Source of the DNA: Sideroxyarcus sp045866275
Lineage (GTDB): Bacteria; Pseudomonadota; Gammaproteobacteria; Burkholderiales; Gallionellaceae
Length of the DNA: 53,216 nt
Reading direction: 5' to 3'
Assembly: GCA_045866275.1 (NCBI GenBank)
Contig: BAAFRX010000016.1
Coordinates: 1-53,216, forward strand
Below, in pieces: positions 25,777 to 33,418 of the stretch (within the stretch, counting starts at the first letter, position 1; each line of letters opens with the position of its first letter). The notes under the pieces are model-generated. The model saw only the letters and a program-made list of their open reading frames with translations. It did not search any database and was not told the origin of the DNA. The position numbers and the translations under genes are program-made.

Positions 25777-25827
25777 GTGGGTCGGACTTCAGTCCGACAG
25801 AGGCGTCGGACTGAAGTCCGACCCACA
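25777..25827. repeat. Palindrome pair between divergent proA and trpC
   Basis: GTGGGTCGGACTTCAGTCCG at 25777 faces CGGACTGAAGTCCGACCCAC ending near 25826, with only 6 bp between the two palindromes. It lies within about 20 bp of the proA start, between two divergent genes, so it cannot be acting only as a 3'-end terminator there. Confidence 0.93.
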
Positions 25828-25891
25828 CGGTACGCGGCACATTTTAGCACTCTGCATGCGCTAGAATGTGCGCCTCATTTGAAAGATTTAC

Positions 25892-26686
25892 ATGTCCGAT
25901 ATCCTCAACAAAATCCTCGCCGTCAAGGCACAGGAAGTCGCCGCCGCACTGTCTGCCAAGTCGCTGCCCAAACTGCGTGCGGAGGCGGAACAGGCCTCGC
26001 CCGCGCGCGATTTCGTTGCGGCGATCCGTAACAAAATTGCGGCGGGCAAGCCCGCCGTCATCGCCGAGATCAAGAAAGCCAGCCCCAGCAAAGGGGTCAT
26101 TCGCACCGATTTCCACCCCGCCGAGATCGCGCAAAGTTACGCCCGCCACGGCGCGGCCTGCCTGTCCGTGCTCACCGACGCACAATTCTTCCAGGGCAGT
26201 GCGGCGTATTTGCAGCAAGCGCGTGCGGCTTGTGAGCTTCCCGTGCTGCGCAAGGACTTCATCATTGACGAGTATCAAGTGTGGCAGGCGCGGGCGATGG
26301 GCGCGGATGCCATCCTGCTCATCGCCGCCGCGCTCACCCTCAAGCAGATGCAGGCGTTTGAAAAACTGGCGCACCGGCTCGGCATGGCCGTGCTGGTCGA
26401 AGTGCACGACGGCAAGGAACTGGAAGTCGCGCTGCAACTCGACACGCCGCTGCTCGGCATCAACAACCGCAACCTGCGCACGTTTGAAGTGAACCTGAAA
26501 ACCACGCTCGACCTGCTGCCCGAAATTCCGTCGCAGCGCATCGTCGTCACCGAAAGCGGCATCTTCACCGCGCAGGACGTCCGGCACATGCGCAGCCACC
26601 AGGTGCACGCCTTCCTCGTCGGCGAAGCCTTCATGCGCGCCGCCGATCCGGGTGCCGAACTCGCCATAGTCTTCGGGACTGACTAG
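25892..26686 (+). CDS. trpC: Indole-3-glycerol phosphate synthase
   Basis: 264 residues, a monofunctional TrpC. It closes the indole ring from CdRP in tryptophan synthesis. TIM-barrel motifs: AEIKKASPSKGVIRTDFHPA, LSVLTDAQFFQGSAAYL, VLRKDFIIDEYQVWQAR (catalytic Lys), EVHDGKELEVAL, LLGINNRNLRTFEV and VTESGIFTAQDV. It is separated from trpEGD by about 9 kb and lies on the opposite strand, so the tryptophan genes are split. The tandem repeat array starts 11 bp past its stop. Confidence 0.97.
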   Translation: MSDILNKILAVKAQEVAAALSAKSLPKLRAEAEQASPARDFVAAIRNKIAAGKPAVIAEIKKASPSKGVIRTDFHPAEIAQSYARHGAACLSVLTDAQFFQGSAAYLQQARAACELPVLRKDFIIDEYQVWQARAMGADAILLIAAALTLKQMQAFEKLAHRLGMAVLVEVHDGKELEVALQLDTPLLGINNRNLRTFEVNLKTTLDLLPEIPSQRIVVTESGIFTAQDVRHMRSHQVHAFLVGEAFMRAADPGAELAIVFGTD

Positions 26687-26696
26687 CCGCCGGTTT

Positions 26697-27148
26697 TGTA
26701 GGTCGGACTTCGGTCCGACAGGGCAGAATGAATTTAACCCCTTGTCGGGTTGAAACCCGACCCACAGGGGGCAGCAGGGGTTTGTGGGTCGGACTTCAGT
26801 CCGACAGGGCAGAATGAACTTAACCCCTTGTCGGGTTAAAACCCGACCCACAGGGAGCAGCAGGGGTTTGTGGGTCGGACTTCAGTCCGACAGGGCAGAA
26901 TGAACTTAACCCCTTGTCGGGTTAAAACCCGATCCACAGGGAGCAGCGGGGGTTTGTGGGTCGGACTTCAGTCCGACAGGACAGGATGAACTAACCCCTT
27001 GTCGGGTTAAAACCCGACCCACAGGGAGCAGCAGGGGTTTGTGGGCCGGACTTCAGTCCGACAGGGCAGAATGAACTTAACCCCTTGTCGGGTTAAAACC
27101 CGACCCACAGGGAGCAGCAGGGGTTTGTGGGCCGGACTTCAGTCCGAC
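26697..27148. repeat. Tandem array of 86-bp double-palindrome units (five units plus a partial sixth)
   Basis: Copies of GGTCGGAC start at 26701, 26787, 26873, 26959, 27044 and 27130, giving periods of 86, 86, 86, 85 and 86 bp. Each unit holds palindrome A (GTCGGACTTCAGTCCGAC), a spacer AGGGCAGAATGAACTTAACC, palindrome B (GTCGGGTTAAAACCCGAC) and CCACAGGGAGCAGCAGGGGT. Units differ by few bases: the first has GTAGG and TTCGGTCC, units five and six share GGGCCGG. It fills the gap between convergent trpC and the radical SAM gene, and the last copy supplies that gene's stop codon. Confidence 0.97.
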
Positions 27149-28179
27149 ATGTCGGGCTGAAGCCGGCGATGTACGGGCCGCAGCCCGCACGGGTTGCCCG
27201 CGCGCTGCCCCTGGTGGCTGTTGCGCTGGCGCAGTTCGCGCTCGATGCCGTTCAGCACGCCCCACTTCTGCGCGGCCCAGTCTGGCGCCAGTAAAATATC
27301 CTTTGGCGCGGTACCGGTGACACGGTGATAGACCACCTGGGCCGGTGTGCGCTCGATCAGGTCGGCGGCGATGCGGATATATTCCTCCCGCTCCAGCGGT
27401 GTGTATTCACCTTTGCGCCATTCGTGCGCCAGCATCGTATGTTTCACCACGTGCAGCGGATGCAGCTTGAGCCCGTCCACGCCGATGTCGAGCACGGTGT
27501 CGAGCGTGGTGTGGTAGTGCGATTCATCCTCGCCGGGCAGACCGACGATCAGGTGGGCGCACACCGGGATGCCGCGTTGCCGCGCCGCCCGGGTGGTCGC
27601 TTCATATTCGGCCAGGCCGTGGCCGCGGTTGACCCGGCGCAAGGTCTCGTCGAAGGCCGACTGCAGCCCCAGCTCCAGCACCACTTCCAGCCCGTCGGCG
27701 CGAAACTCGGCCAGCAGATCGAGCACTGCGGCGGGGACGCAGTCGGGGCGGGTGCCGATGGCCAAGCCAACGACATCCGGTTCCGCCAGCGTCTCGCCGT
27801 ACAGCGCCCGCAGGCGCTCGATCCCAGCGTAGGTATTGGTGTAGGCCTGGAAATAGGCGATAAATTTCGTGGCGCCAGTGCCCCGGGAAATGGCGCGCCG
27901 TCCCGAGGCCAGTTGTTCATGCAGGGTAGGCGGGGTGTGCCCGTTGGGGCTGAACGAGTCGTTGTTGCAAAAAGTACAGCCGCCGCTGCCTTTGCTGCCA
28001 TCGCGGTTGGGGCAGGTCATGCCGACATCCAGCGCAATCTTGTGGATGCGCTCGCCGTAGCGACGCAGCAAATCTTGCCCGTAAGTGTTGACGCGGCGGG
28101 AGAGAATCACCTGTTTGAACGGGCGGATTTGCCGTGAACGAAGCGGGTGGATGCTACCGAGTGTGGCGCGGGATGACAA
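27139..28179 (-). CDS. TIGR01212 family radical SAM protein (YhcC-like)
   Basis: 346 residues. The 4Fe-4S motif has wide first spacing, CPNRDGSKGSGGCTFC, typical of the TIGR01212/YhcC group rather than CxxxCxxC. Further family marks are KFIAYFQAYTNTYA, IGTRPDCVP, LELGLQSAFDETLRRVNRGH and GLKLHPLHVVKHTMLA. The substrate of the family is not known to me. The start is uncertain: TTG at 28179 gives the longest frame; a GTG about 27 codons in would give MILSRRVNTYGQ. The last residues LQPDMSD and the TGA stop are encoded by the final copy of the palindromic array, so the original C-terminus may have been replaced. Confidence 0.9.
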   Translation of the reverse strand: MSSRATLGSIHPLRSRQIRPFKQVILSRRVNTYGQDLLRRYGERIHKIALDVGMTCPNRDGSKGSGGCTFCNNDSFSPNGHTPPTLHEQLASGRRAISRGTGATKFIAYFQAYTNTYAGIERLRALYGETLAEPDVVGLAIGTRPDCVPAAVLDLLAEFRADGLEVVLELGLQSAFDETLRRVNRGHGLAEYEATTRAARQRGIPVCAHLIVGLPGEDESHYHTTLDTVLDIGVDGLKLHPLHVVKHTMLAHEWRKGEYTPLEREEYIRIAADLIERTPAQVVYHRVTGTAPKDILLAPDWAAQKWGVLNGIERELRQRNSHQGQRAGNPCGLRPVHRRLQPDMSD

Positions 28180-28433
28180 ACATCAATGCGATGTTGCATA
28201 AAAACAACGCCGTGGTTATTTCCGTGCGTTTTGTCACTTTCCTGTAATAAAGCAACAGCACAATGCGCTCCGCTCGGCCTTGCTTTGGCTGATCAAAGAG
28301 TGCGTCCACCCCCGGTGGGAGGGCTGTAAGCGCTTTGTAAGATTGTTGTAATACGTTTTGCCCCGAAGCGAAAAGACCTCCTCGTCTTCAAGTTCGGATT
28401 ATTCAATACCTAAATTATTAAGGAGAAACAACG

Positions 28434-29453
28434 ATGCAAAAGAAACTCATCGCACTTGCAGTTGCAGCTGCTTTTGCCGCCCCGGCCCTGGCCGAGACGG
28501 GCAACGTCACGGTGTACGGCAAGGTATACATGACCGTGGATCAATTTGATGATGGTGTCGCCGGCCACGGCAGCGTGACCCGCATCAACACCAACGCTTC
28601 GCGCCTGGGCTTCAAGGGCAACGAAGATCTGGGCGACGGTCTCAAGGCGATCTTCCAGTACGAAGTCGCCGTGGATGCGGATGGTCAGCAAGGGAACGGC
28701 TTTGCGCGCGGAACCCGCAATAGCGGGGCCGGCCTGGAAGGCGATTTCGGCAAGGTCATCGCCGGCCGCTGGGATAGCCCGTACAAGGTCGTGCACAACA
28801 AGATCGAGTTGTTTGACAATGAAAGCGCCTTCACTTCGCTCAACGTGACCGGCCATTCCGGCGGCAAGTTTTACAGCTCGCGCCTAAGCAACATGGTGCA
28901 ATACTGGACGCCGAAGATCAGCGGCCTGCAAGCGGCGGTGCTGTACAGCCCGGACGAAGTGCGTGACAACGTTACTGCCCCGACCGGAACAGAAGGCAAC
29001 AAGTACATCGTCTCCACCTCGCTGACCTATGCGGTGGATGCGCTGTATGTATCGGGTGCCTACGAGCGGCGCAATGACCAGACCAGCGTTGGTGACGCCG
29101 ACAACGCGTTCCGTCTGGCCGGCCGTTATGATCTGGGCGATCTCTGGCTGGGGGCTCAGGTCGAAAGCATCAAGACCAACTTCAGCAGCACCGACAGCAA
29201 CACCGGGTTCAACTGGGAAGTGGTCGGCGAATACAAGGTGGATGACAAGAACCGGGTCGCGGCCAGCTATGCCAATGCCGGATCTTCTCATGCAACGGGT
29301 AAAGCCAAGAACGACGTGAGCCAATATGTGCTGAAACTGGCGCACGCCGCCAGCAAACGCACCGAACTGTTCGCTGCCTATGCGCTGAAGGACATCAACG
29401 AAACCAACCAAAAGGGCAATGCCCTCGGGGTTGGGTTGATCCACGTGTTCTAA
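28434..29453 (+). CDS. General outer-membrane porin (betaproteobacterial OmpC-like)
   Basis: 339 residues. Signal peptide MQKKLIALAVAAAFAAPALA is followed by a mature start ETGNVTVYGKVYMTVDQFDD, as in trimeric 16-strand porins of the Gram_porin_4 group. Alternating polar and apolar strands run through the length, with SRLGFKGNEDLGDGLKAIFQ near residue 60 and a C-terminal ALGVGLIHVF ending in Phe, the signal for the BAM complex. AAGGAG lies 8 nt before the ATG. The 254 bp upstream hold no gene and probably carry the promoter. A strong terminator follows. Confidence 0.93.
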   Translation: MQKKLIALAVAAAFAAPALAETGNVTVYGKVYMTVDQFDDGVAGHGSVTRINTNASRLGFKGNEDLGDGLKAIFQYEVAVDADGQQGNGFARGTRNSGAGLEGDFGKVIAGRWDSPYKVVHNKIELFDNESAFTSLNVTGHSGGKFYSSRLSNMVQYWTPKISGLQAAVLYSPDEVRDNVTAPTGTEGNKYIVSTSLTYAVDALYVSGAYERRNDQTSVGDADNAFRLAGRYDLGDLWLGAQVESIKTNFSSTDSNTGFNWEVVGEYKVDDKNRVAASYANAGSSHATGKAKNDVSQYVLKLAHAASKRTELFAAYALKDINETNQKGNALGVGLIHVF

Positions 29454-29478
29454 ATTGTTTCACTTGCGGCAAAATGCA

Positions 29479-29506
29479 ACGGGCCTCTGCGGAGGCCCGT
29501 TTTTTT
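29479..29506 (+). terminator. Rho-independent terminator of the porin gene
   Basis: ACGGGCCTC pairs with GAGGCCCGT around TGCG, followed by seven T, 25 bp past the porin stop. It is a strong canonical hairpin. Confidence 0.93.
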
Positions 29507-29575
29507 GTATCCTGATTTCCGTCGGCGCCAGAATCTAGTACGCTTGTTCCCCCAACATTCTTGCAGGAGTACGAC

Positions 29576-30202
29576 ATGCTGAATCTGGACCGTTGCATCA
29601 CCGAATTCGACAAAGGTCTGCGCACGCTGTTTGCCAAGGCGCCGACCGCGCGCCCGTATCCAGATGCCAGTGTCGAGGAGGCGGCGATGAGCGAGGCGGA
29701 GAAGAAGCATGCGGCCGCGCTGATGCGCATCAACCATACCGGCGAGATCTGCGCGCAAGCCTTGTATCAGGGTCAGGCGCTGACGGCGCGCGATGCCGTG
29801 GTGCAGGAAAAACTGAAACACGCGGCGTGGGAAGAGACCGAGCATCTGGCCTGGACCTCGCATCGCGTGCATGAACTGGGCGGGCGGCTGAGCCTGCTCA
29901 ACCCGTTCTGGTACACCGGCTCGCTGGCGATCGGTGCGGTGGCGGGGGCGCTGGGCGACAAGTGGAACCTCGGTTTTCTGGCCGAGACGGAGCGCCAGGT
30001 CGGCGCGCATCTGCAGCATCATCTGGACACCTTGCCGCCGCAGGATGCCAAGAGCCGCGCGGTGGCGCAGCAGATGCACACGGACGAAGTCGGGCATGCC
30101 GATATGGCCGTCGATCTGGGCGCGGCGGAACTGCCGTTGCCGGTGAAACTGGCGATGCGCGGCCTGTCGAAGGTGATGACGAAGACGGTGTATTGGGTCT
30201 AG
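29576..30202 (+). CDS. coq7: Demethoxyubiquinone hydroxylase (Coq7 type)
   Basis: 208 residues. It adds the last hydroxyl to the ubiquinone ring (2-polyprenyl-3-methyl-6-methoxy-benzoquinone to 5-hydroxy form) at the inner membrane face. The di-iron ligands are visible in INHTGEICAQALYQGQ, WEETEHLAW (ExxH), ETERQVGAHL and TDEVGHADMA (ExxH). The role is filled by UbiF in E. coli; Coq7 is the common alternative in betaproteobacteria. The ATG at 29576 has AGGAG seven bases upstream, so I reject the TTG five codons earlier. Confidence 0.95.
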   Translation: MLNLDRCITEFDKGLRTLFAKAPTARPYPDASVEEAAMSEAEKKHAAALMRINHTGEICAQALYQGQALTARDAVVQEKLKHAAWEETEHLAWTSHRVHELGGRLSLLNPFWYTGSLAIGAVAGALGDKWNLGFLAETERQVGAHLQHHLDTLPPQDAKSRAVAQQMHTDEVGHADMAVDLGAAELPLPVKLAMRGLSKVMTKTVYWV

Positions 30203-30210
30203 CTGCGCTT

Positions 30211-30309
30211 GTGAGTCGGACTTCAGTCCGACGCAGCAGGATGAATTCAAATCCTCGTCGGGTTACCCCGCAGGGGTTCTCGTACCCTTTGGGTGAAACC
30301 CGACCCACA
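30211..30309. repeat. Palindrome pair A and B with enlarged B arm
   Basis: GTGAGTCGGACTTCAGTCCG at 30211 is palindrome A. Palindrome B is split: CGTCGGGTTACCCCGCAGGG opens at about 30257 and TGAAACCCGACCCACAA closes at 30309, with about 25 extra bases in the loop that include the small hairpin TACCCTTTGGGT. The spacer AGCAGGATGAATTCAAATCC resembles that of the 86-bp units. It lies between convergent coq7 and the OsmC gene. Confidence 0.88.
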
Positions 30310-30317
30310 AAGAGCGG

Positions 30318-30734
30318 CTACTCTTCCGCAATTTCGAAATCGTGCGTCATCGCTGCCGTGGCGCCGAGCATGATGGAAGCGGAGCAGTATTTCTCCGCCG
30401 ACAGTTTCACCGCCTTTTCCACCGCTTCCGCCTTGATGCCTTTGCCTTTGACCACGAAGTGCAGGTGGATGCTGGTGAATACCTTGGGCTCGCTCTCCGC
30501 GCGCTCGGCCGCAATCTCCACATAACAATCGCTGACCGCCTGGCGCATCTTGGTCAGGATGGACATGACGTCGATGCTGCTGCATCCGCCGGTTCCCAGC
30601 AGCAGCATCTCCATCGGGCGCGGCCCCAGATTGCGTCCGCCGACCTCGGGCGAAGCATCCATCACCACGGCATGTCCGCTTTCGCTCTCGCCGACGAAGG
30701 CCATTTTCTCGATCCATTTGACGCGTACTTTCAT
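30318..30734 (-). CDS. OsmC family protein (YhfA-like)
   Basis: 138 residues. MKVRVKWIEKMAFVGESESG opens the YhfA branch of OsmC/Ohr proteins; PRPMEMLLLGTGGCSSIDVM contains the first conserved Cys and LSAEKYCSASIMLG the second, which in OsmC and Ohr form the peroxidatic pair. This suggests thiol-dependent peroxidase activity, though YhfA itself is uncharacterised. AGAGGAG precedes the ATG at 30734; the longer frame is spurious, running through a palindrome pair. Confidence 0.9.
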   Translation of the reverse strand: MKVRVKWIEKMAFVGESESGHAVVMDASPEVGGRNLGPRPMEMLLLGTGGCSSIDVMSILTKMRQAVSDCYVEIAAERAESEPKVFTSIHLHFVVKGKGIKAEAVEKAVKLSAEKYCSASIMLGATAAMTHDFEIAEE

Positions 30735-30752
30735 GTTTCTCCTCTGTGTTCT

Positions 30753-30817
30753 TGTGGGTCGGACTTCAGTCCGACAGTAGTTTGAACAAAGAAAGTCGGA
30801 CTGAAGTCCGACCCACA
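30753..30817. repeat. Facing pair of GTCGGACTTCAGTCCGAC palindromes
   Basis: TGTGGGTCGGACTTCAGTCC at 30753 faces GGACTGAAGTCCGACCCACA ending at 30817, with a spacer of about 20 bp. It lies between the ydcF-like gene and the OsmC gene, both on the minus strand. It is the rightmost copy I found in the window. Confidence 0.95.
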
Positions 30818-30828
30818 TCAGACCAGTA

Positions 30829-31584
30829 TCAGTATTTTAACCGATACCACAGCATGCCGATCTGTTCATGCAGGTACCAGTAACTATCGCGCAGCGCGTT
30901 TGCGTTTGGCACGAAGGTCAGCAGGGTCGTCCCGTTGCGCGTGGTGAAGGCGGTGGGGGCGGGGACGACGTCGAAGCCGGCGGTACGGAACGCAAGCTGC
31001 GCGCGCGGCAGGTGCCAGGCGTGGGTGACCAGATAGATGCGGCGCACGCCGGCTTGTGCCAGCACTGAATGACTCAGGCGCGCGTTCTCGAACGTGTTGT
31101 CCGATTCCCCTTCGACCCACTGCACCGGAACGTTGAATTCCTGCTCCAGCACCTGTTTCATCTGCATCCCCTCGGACAGCGCGTTGCCCAGGGGTTTGCC
31201 ACCGGTGACCAGGAGTGGCTTGCCCGTGGCGCGATGCAGGCTGGCGGCATAGCGCAGGCGCGCCAGCGTCCGCTCACCAACGGTGTCGCCGCCATATTCT
31301 GGCGCATGAAAATACGTACCACCGCCGAGCACCACGATGGCGTCGGCCGGGTGCGCGCGCGGATCCACGGCATAAGGCGCGCCTTCCATCTGCCGCATCA
31401 GCGCATCGCTGACATAGGGCGTGGACAGCAGCCACAGCGCGGCACAGGCCGTGAAAACCAGCGCGCGCGCGATGCGCGGCCGTTTGTGCCAAAGCCACAG
31501 GCCCAGCGCCGCGAGGAGCAGCAGGTTGAGCGGCGGCAGCAGGAAAGCGCCGATGAAGTTGGTGATCAGAAATGGCCAGGACAT
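30829..31584 (-). CDS. YdcF/ElyC family (DUF218) membrane-anchored protein
   Basis: 251 residues. Two N-terminal membrane helices (residues 8-30 and 38-55) are followed by a DUF218 domain: DAIVVLGGGTYFHAPEYGGD, GKPLLVTGGKPLG, WVEGESDNTFENARLS and YLVTHAWHLPRAQLAFRTAG. The relative ElyC (YcbC) is needed for envelope integrity and lipid-carrier use in E. coli; assigning that role here is inference. Length is close to ElyC (259). It is divergent from the phospholipase gene. Confidence 0.85.
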   Translation of the reverse strand: MSWPFLITNFIGAFLLPPLNLLLLAALGLWLWHKRPRIARALVFTACAALWLLSTPYVSDALMRQMEGAPYAVDPRAHPADAIVVLGGGTYFHAPEYGGDTVGERTLARLRYAASLHRATGKPLLVTGGKPLGNALSEGMQMKQVLEQEFNVPVQWVEGESDNTFENARLSHSVLAQAGVRRIYLVTHAWHLPRAQLAFRTAGFDVVPAPTAFTTRNGTTLLTFVPNANALRDSYWYLHEQIGMLWYRLKY

Positions 31585-31704
31585 GTGCGCGGAAGCCGGG
31601 GTGGAATGCGCGGCATTATCGCAGAAGGCATGCGCGGCGCGGCTTCATAAAAAAATCATGCGGCTGTCATTGGATTGACGCACGCTGCAACGACACTGTC
31701 CGCC

Positions 31705-32556
31705 ATGAAAAATAGTTTCGTGCATTGGCGTTGGCTCTTTCCGCTGTTGCTGTTCAGCGGCGACGCATTCGCCTGGGGGCTTTATACGCACGTGTATTTT
31801 GCCCAGTTGCTGCTGTGGGCCGTGCCGCTCACCGACCCGCGTTTTCGCCGCGCGGTCATCGCCTGTCCGCGCCTGGTTCTGGCGGGCGCGTGCCTGCCCG
31901 ATCTGTCGTTGGTGGGGCGCTACCATGGCGCAGCGGCACTGGATGCGACGCATGACTGGGAACAGGCGCAGCGCCAGTTGCGGCAGGCCTCGACCGATGC
32001 CGAGCGGGCGATGGCACTGGGCTATGCGTCCCATTTGCTGGTCGATGTGATCGCGCACAATCATTTCGTGCCGGTGCACGAGACGATGTGGGGAGAGACG
32101 CCGTGGGTCACGCACGCGATCGCGGAATGGGCCATGGACCGGCATATTCAGCGCCATCTGTTTGCCACGCCTGCCGAGTTGTGCGACGCGCACCGCCATC
32201 AGCTATCGGCCTTCATTGAACGGCATTTCGATTGCACCCGGCACAATGCATGGCGCAGTCTGCGCACGCTGTCCCGCGCCGATGCCCTGTTGCGCGGCAG
32301 CCGCTTGCACAGCCTGTGTTATCGCGGCGCGCGTGCATGCGACGACCGCCTGCGCCAGCGCTTCAACCATTACCTGCGCGAGACCGGCGGGCGACTGGTG
32401 CAGATCAATCGCATCCTGTCCGGCGACGTTCCGCAATGGGAGGCCGAGCCGCCATGCGAAGCAACCGCCCGCGAGCGTGTCGGGCTGTGCACGCCACACC
32501 AGTTGCGCGGCCGCATGCCGCTGCCGCGCGATCTGTTCGAGATTGAACCGGGCTGA
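31705..32556 (+). CDS. Secreted zinc-dependent phospholipase C family protein
   Basis: 283 residues. A signal peptide (MKNSFVHWRWLFPLLLFSGD then AFA) would be cut before Trp24, so the mature protein begins WGLYTH. In Bacillus zinc phospholipase C the free N-terminal Trp is a zinc ligand, and the other ligands also have clear matches: His29, Asp66, His83, His110 with Asp114 (HLLVD), His118 or His120, and His137 with Glu141 (HAIAE). This strongly supports a trinuclear-zinc hydrolase of phospholipids or other phosphodiesters. I start at the ATG at 31705 because it opens the signal peptide. It is the first gene of the lipid block. The actual substrate is untested. Confidence 0.82.
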   Translation: MKNSFVHWRWLFPLLLFSGDAFAWGLYTHVYFAQLLLWAVPLTDPRFRRAVIACPRLVLAGACLPDLSLVGRYHGAAALDATHDWEQAQRQLRQASTDAERAMALGYASHLLVDVIAHNHFVPVHETMWGETPWVTHAIAEWAMDRHIQRHLFATPAELCDAHRHQLSAFIERHFDCTRHNAWRSLRTLSRADALLRGSRLHSLCYRGARACDDRLRQRFNHYLRETGGRLVQINRILSGDVPQWEAEPPCEATARERVGLCTPHQLRGRMPLPRDLFEIEPG

Positions 32557-32690
32557 TCACGGGGAAATCAGAATAGGCCGTCATCTCCGCGCGGGCGGGA
32601 CCTCCGGATTGTTGCCTTGACGGGGTTGCCGCCGTAGCACGCCCTCGGACATGGCGGTCGGGGACGGGAACAACGAATCCGCACCACAAT

Positions 32691-33371
32691 TCAAATTTGC
32701 AGCTCGCCGGTGTCGCGCCCCAGACGCATATATCTGACCAGATGGGCGATATTTTTGGCGTAGTCGCCGATGCGTTCGATTGACCGGACGATCAGCAGGG
32801 CATCCACCGCGCTGGCAACGACCTGCGGACTCTCCATCATGTAGGTCAGCTGGTGCCGCATGATGACGCGGGAAGCGCTGTTGATCTCCTCATCCATGCC
32901 TTCAAGTGTTTGCGCAGCCTCCGCATCGGCCGCTGCGAATGCCTGCTGCGCCGCTTGCAGCATGTCCTGCGCGATCAAGGTGGCGCGGTTCAATTCATGG
33001 TGGCGCGCCAGAATGCCGAGGTCGCGCGTCCCTACCCTGAGCACGGCCTCGGCGATCTTGTTGATGTGGGCATGCAGTCGGCCCAAATCGTTGCTGATGC
33101 GGATGCAGGCAACCACGAAACGCATGTCGCGGGCCGTCGGTTGCCGCCGCACCAGAATGAGATCGCAGGTTTCCTCGATCAAGCGTTGCTTCTGCTCGAT
33201 CTCTGAATCATCCTGCGCCAGGGCGTTTGCGGACATTTGTTTGCCGGTGAGCAAGGGGTCGGTTGCCGCCGCATAGCGCTGCCTGATCCGTTCCGTCATG
33301 GCCATGATGCAGCCGCGCAATTTTTCCAGTTCATCGTCGAAGCGGTGCGAGATATGAGGGGCGGTTTCCAT
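32691..33371 (-). CDS. phoU: PhoU phosphate signalling protein
   Basis: 226 residues in two PhoU three-helix bundles (about 15-105 and 115-210). Conserved segments include HISHRFDDELEKLRGCIMAM, the DxEIEQKQRLIEETC segment and MRHQLTYMMESPQV, SIERIGDYAKNIAHLVRYM. PhoU links the Pst phosphate transporter to the PhoR kinase and holds the Pho regulon off when phosphate is ample. No pst or phoBR gene is present in the window, so here it sits with lipid genes. The ATG at 33371 is chosen by fit to the family; the longer frame overlaps the PAP2 gene. Confidence 0.9.
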   Translation of the reverse strand: METAPHISHRFDDELEKLRGCIMAMTERIRQRYAAATDPLLTGKQMSANALAQDDSEIEQKQRLIEETCDLILVRRQPTARDMRFVVACIRISNDLGRLHAHINKIAEAVLRVGTRDLGILARHHELNRATLIAQDMLQAAQQAFAAADAEAAQTLEGMDEEINSASRVIMRHQLTYMMESPQVVASAVDALLIVRSIERIGDYAKNIAHLVRYMRLGRDTGELQI

Positions 33372-33377
33372 GTTGGT

Positions 33378-33418
33378 AATCAGAGCTGTAGCGAGTTTGG
33401 AATCAGAGCTGTAGCGAG
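33378..33418. repeat. 23-bp direct duplication at the PAP2 gene end
   Basis: AATCAGAGCTGTAGCGAG occurs at 33378-33395 and again at 33401-33418. The second copy contains the last codons and stop of the PAP2 gene (minus strand). This looks like a recent slippage duplication. Confidence 0.9.

Noticed and set aside
26697..27148. CRISPR array
   Set aside because: Units are identical throughout, with no unique spacers, and no cas genes are near; it is a tandem palindrome repeat.
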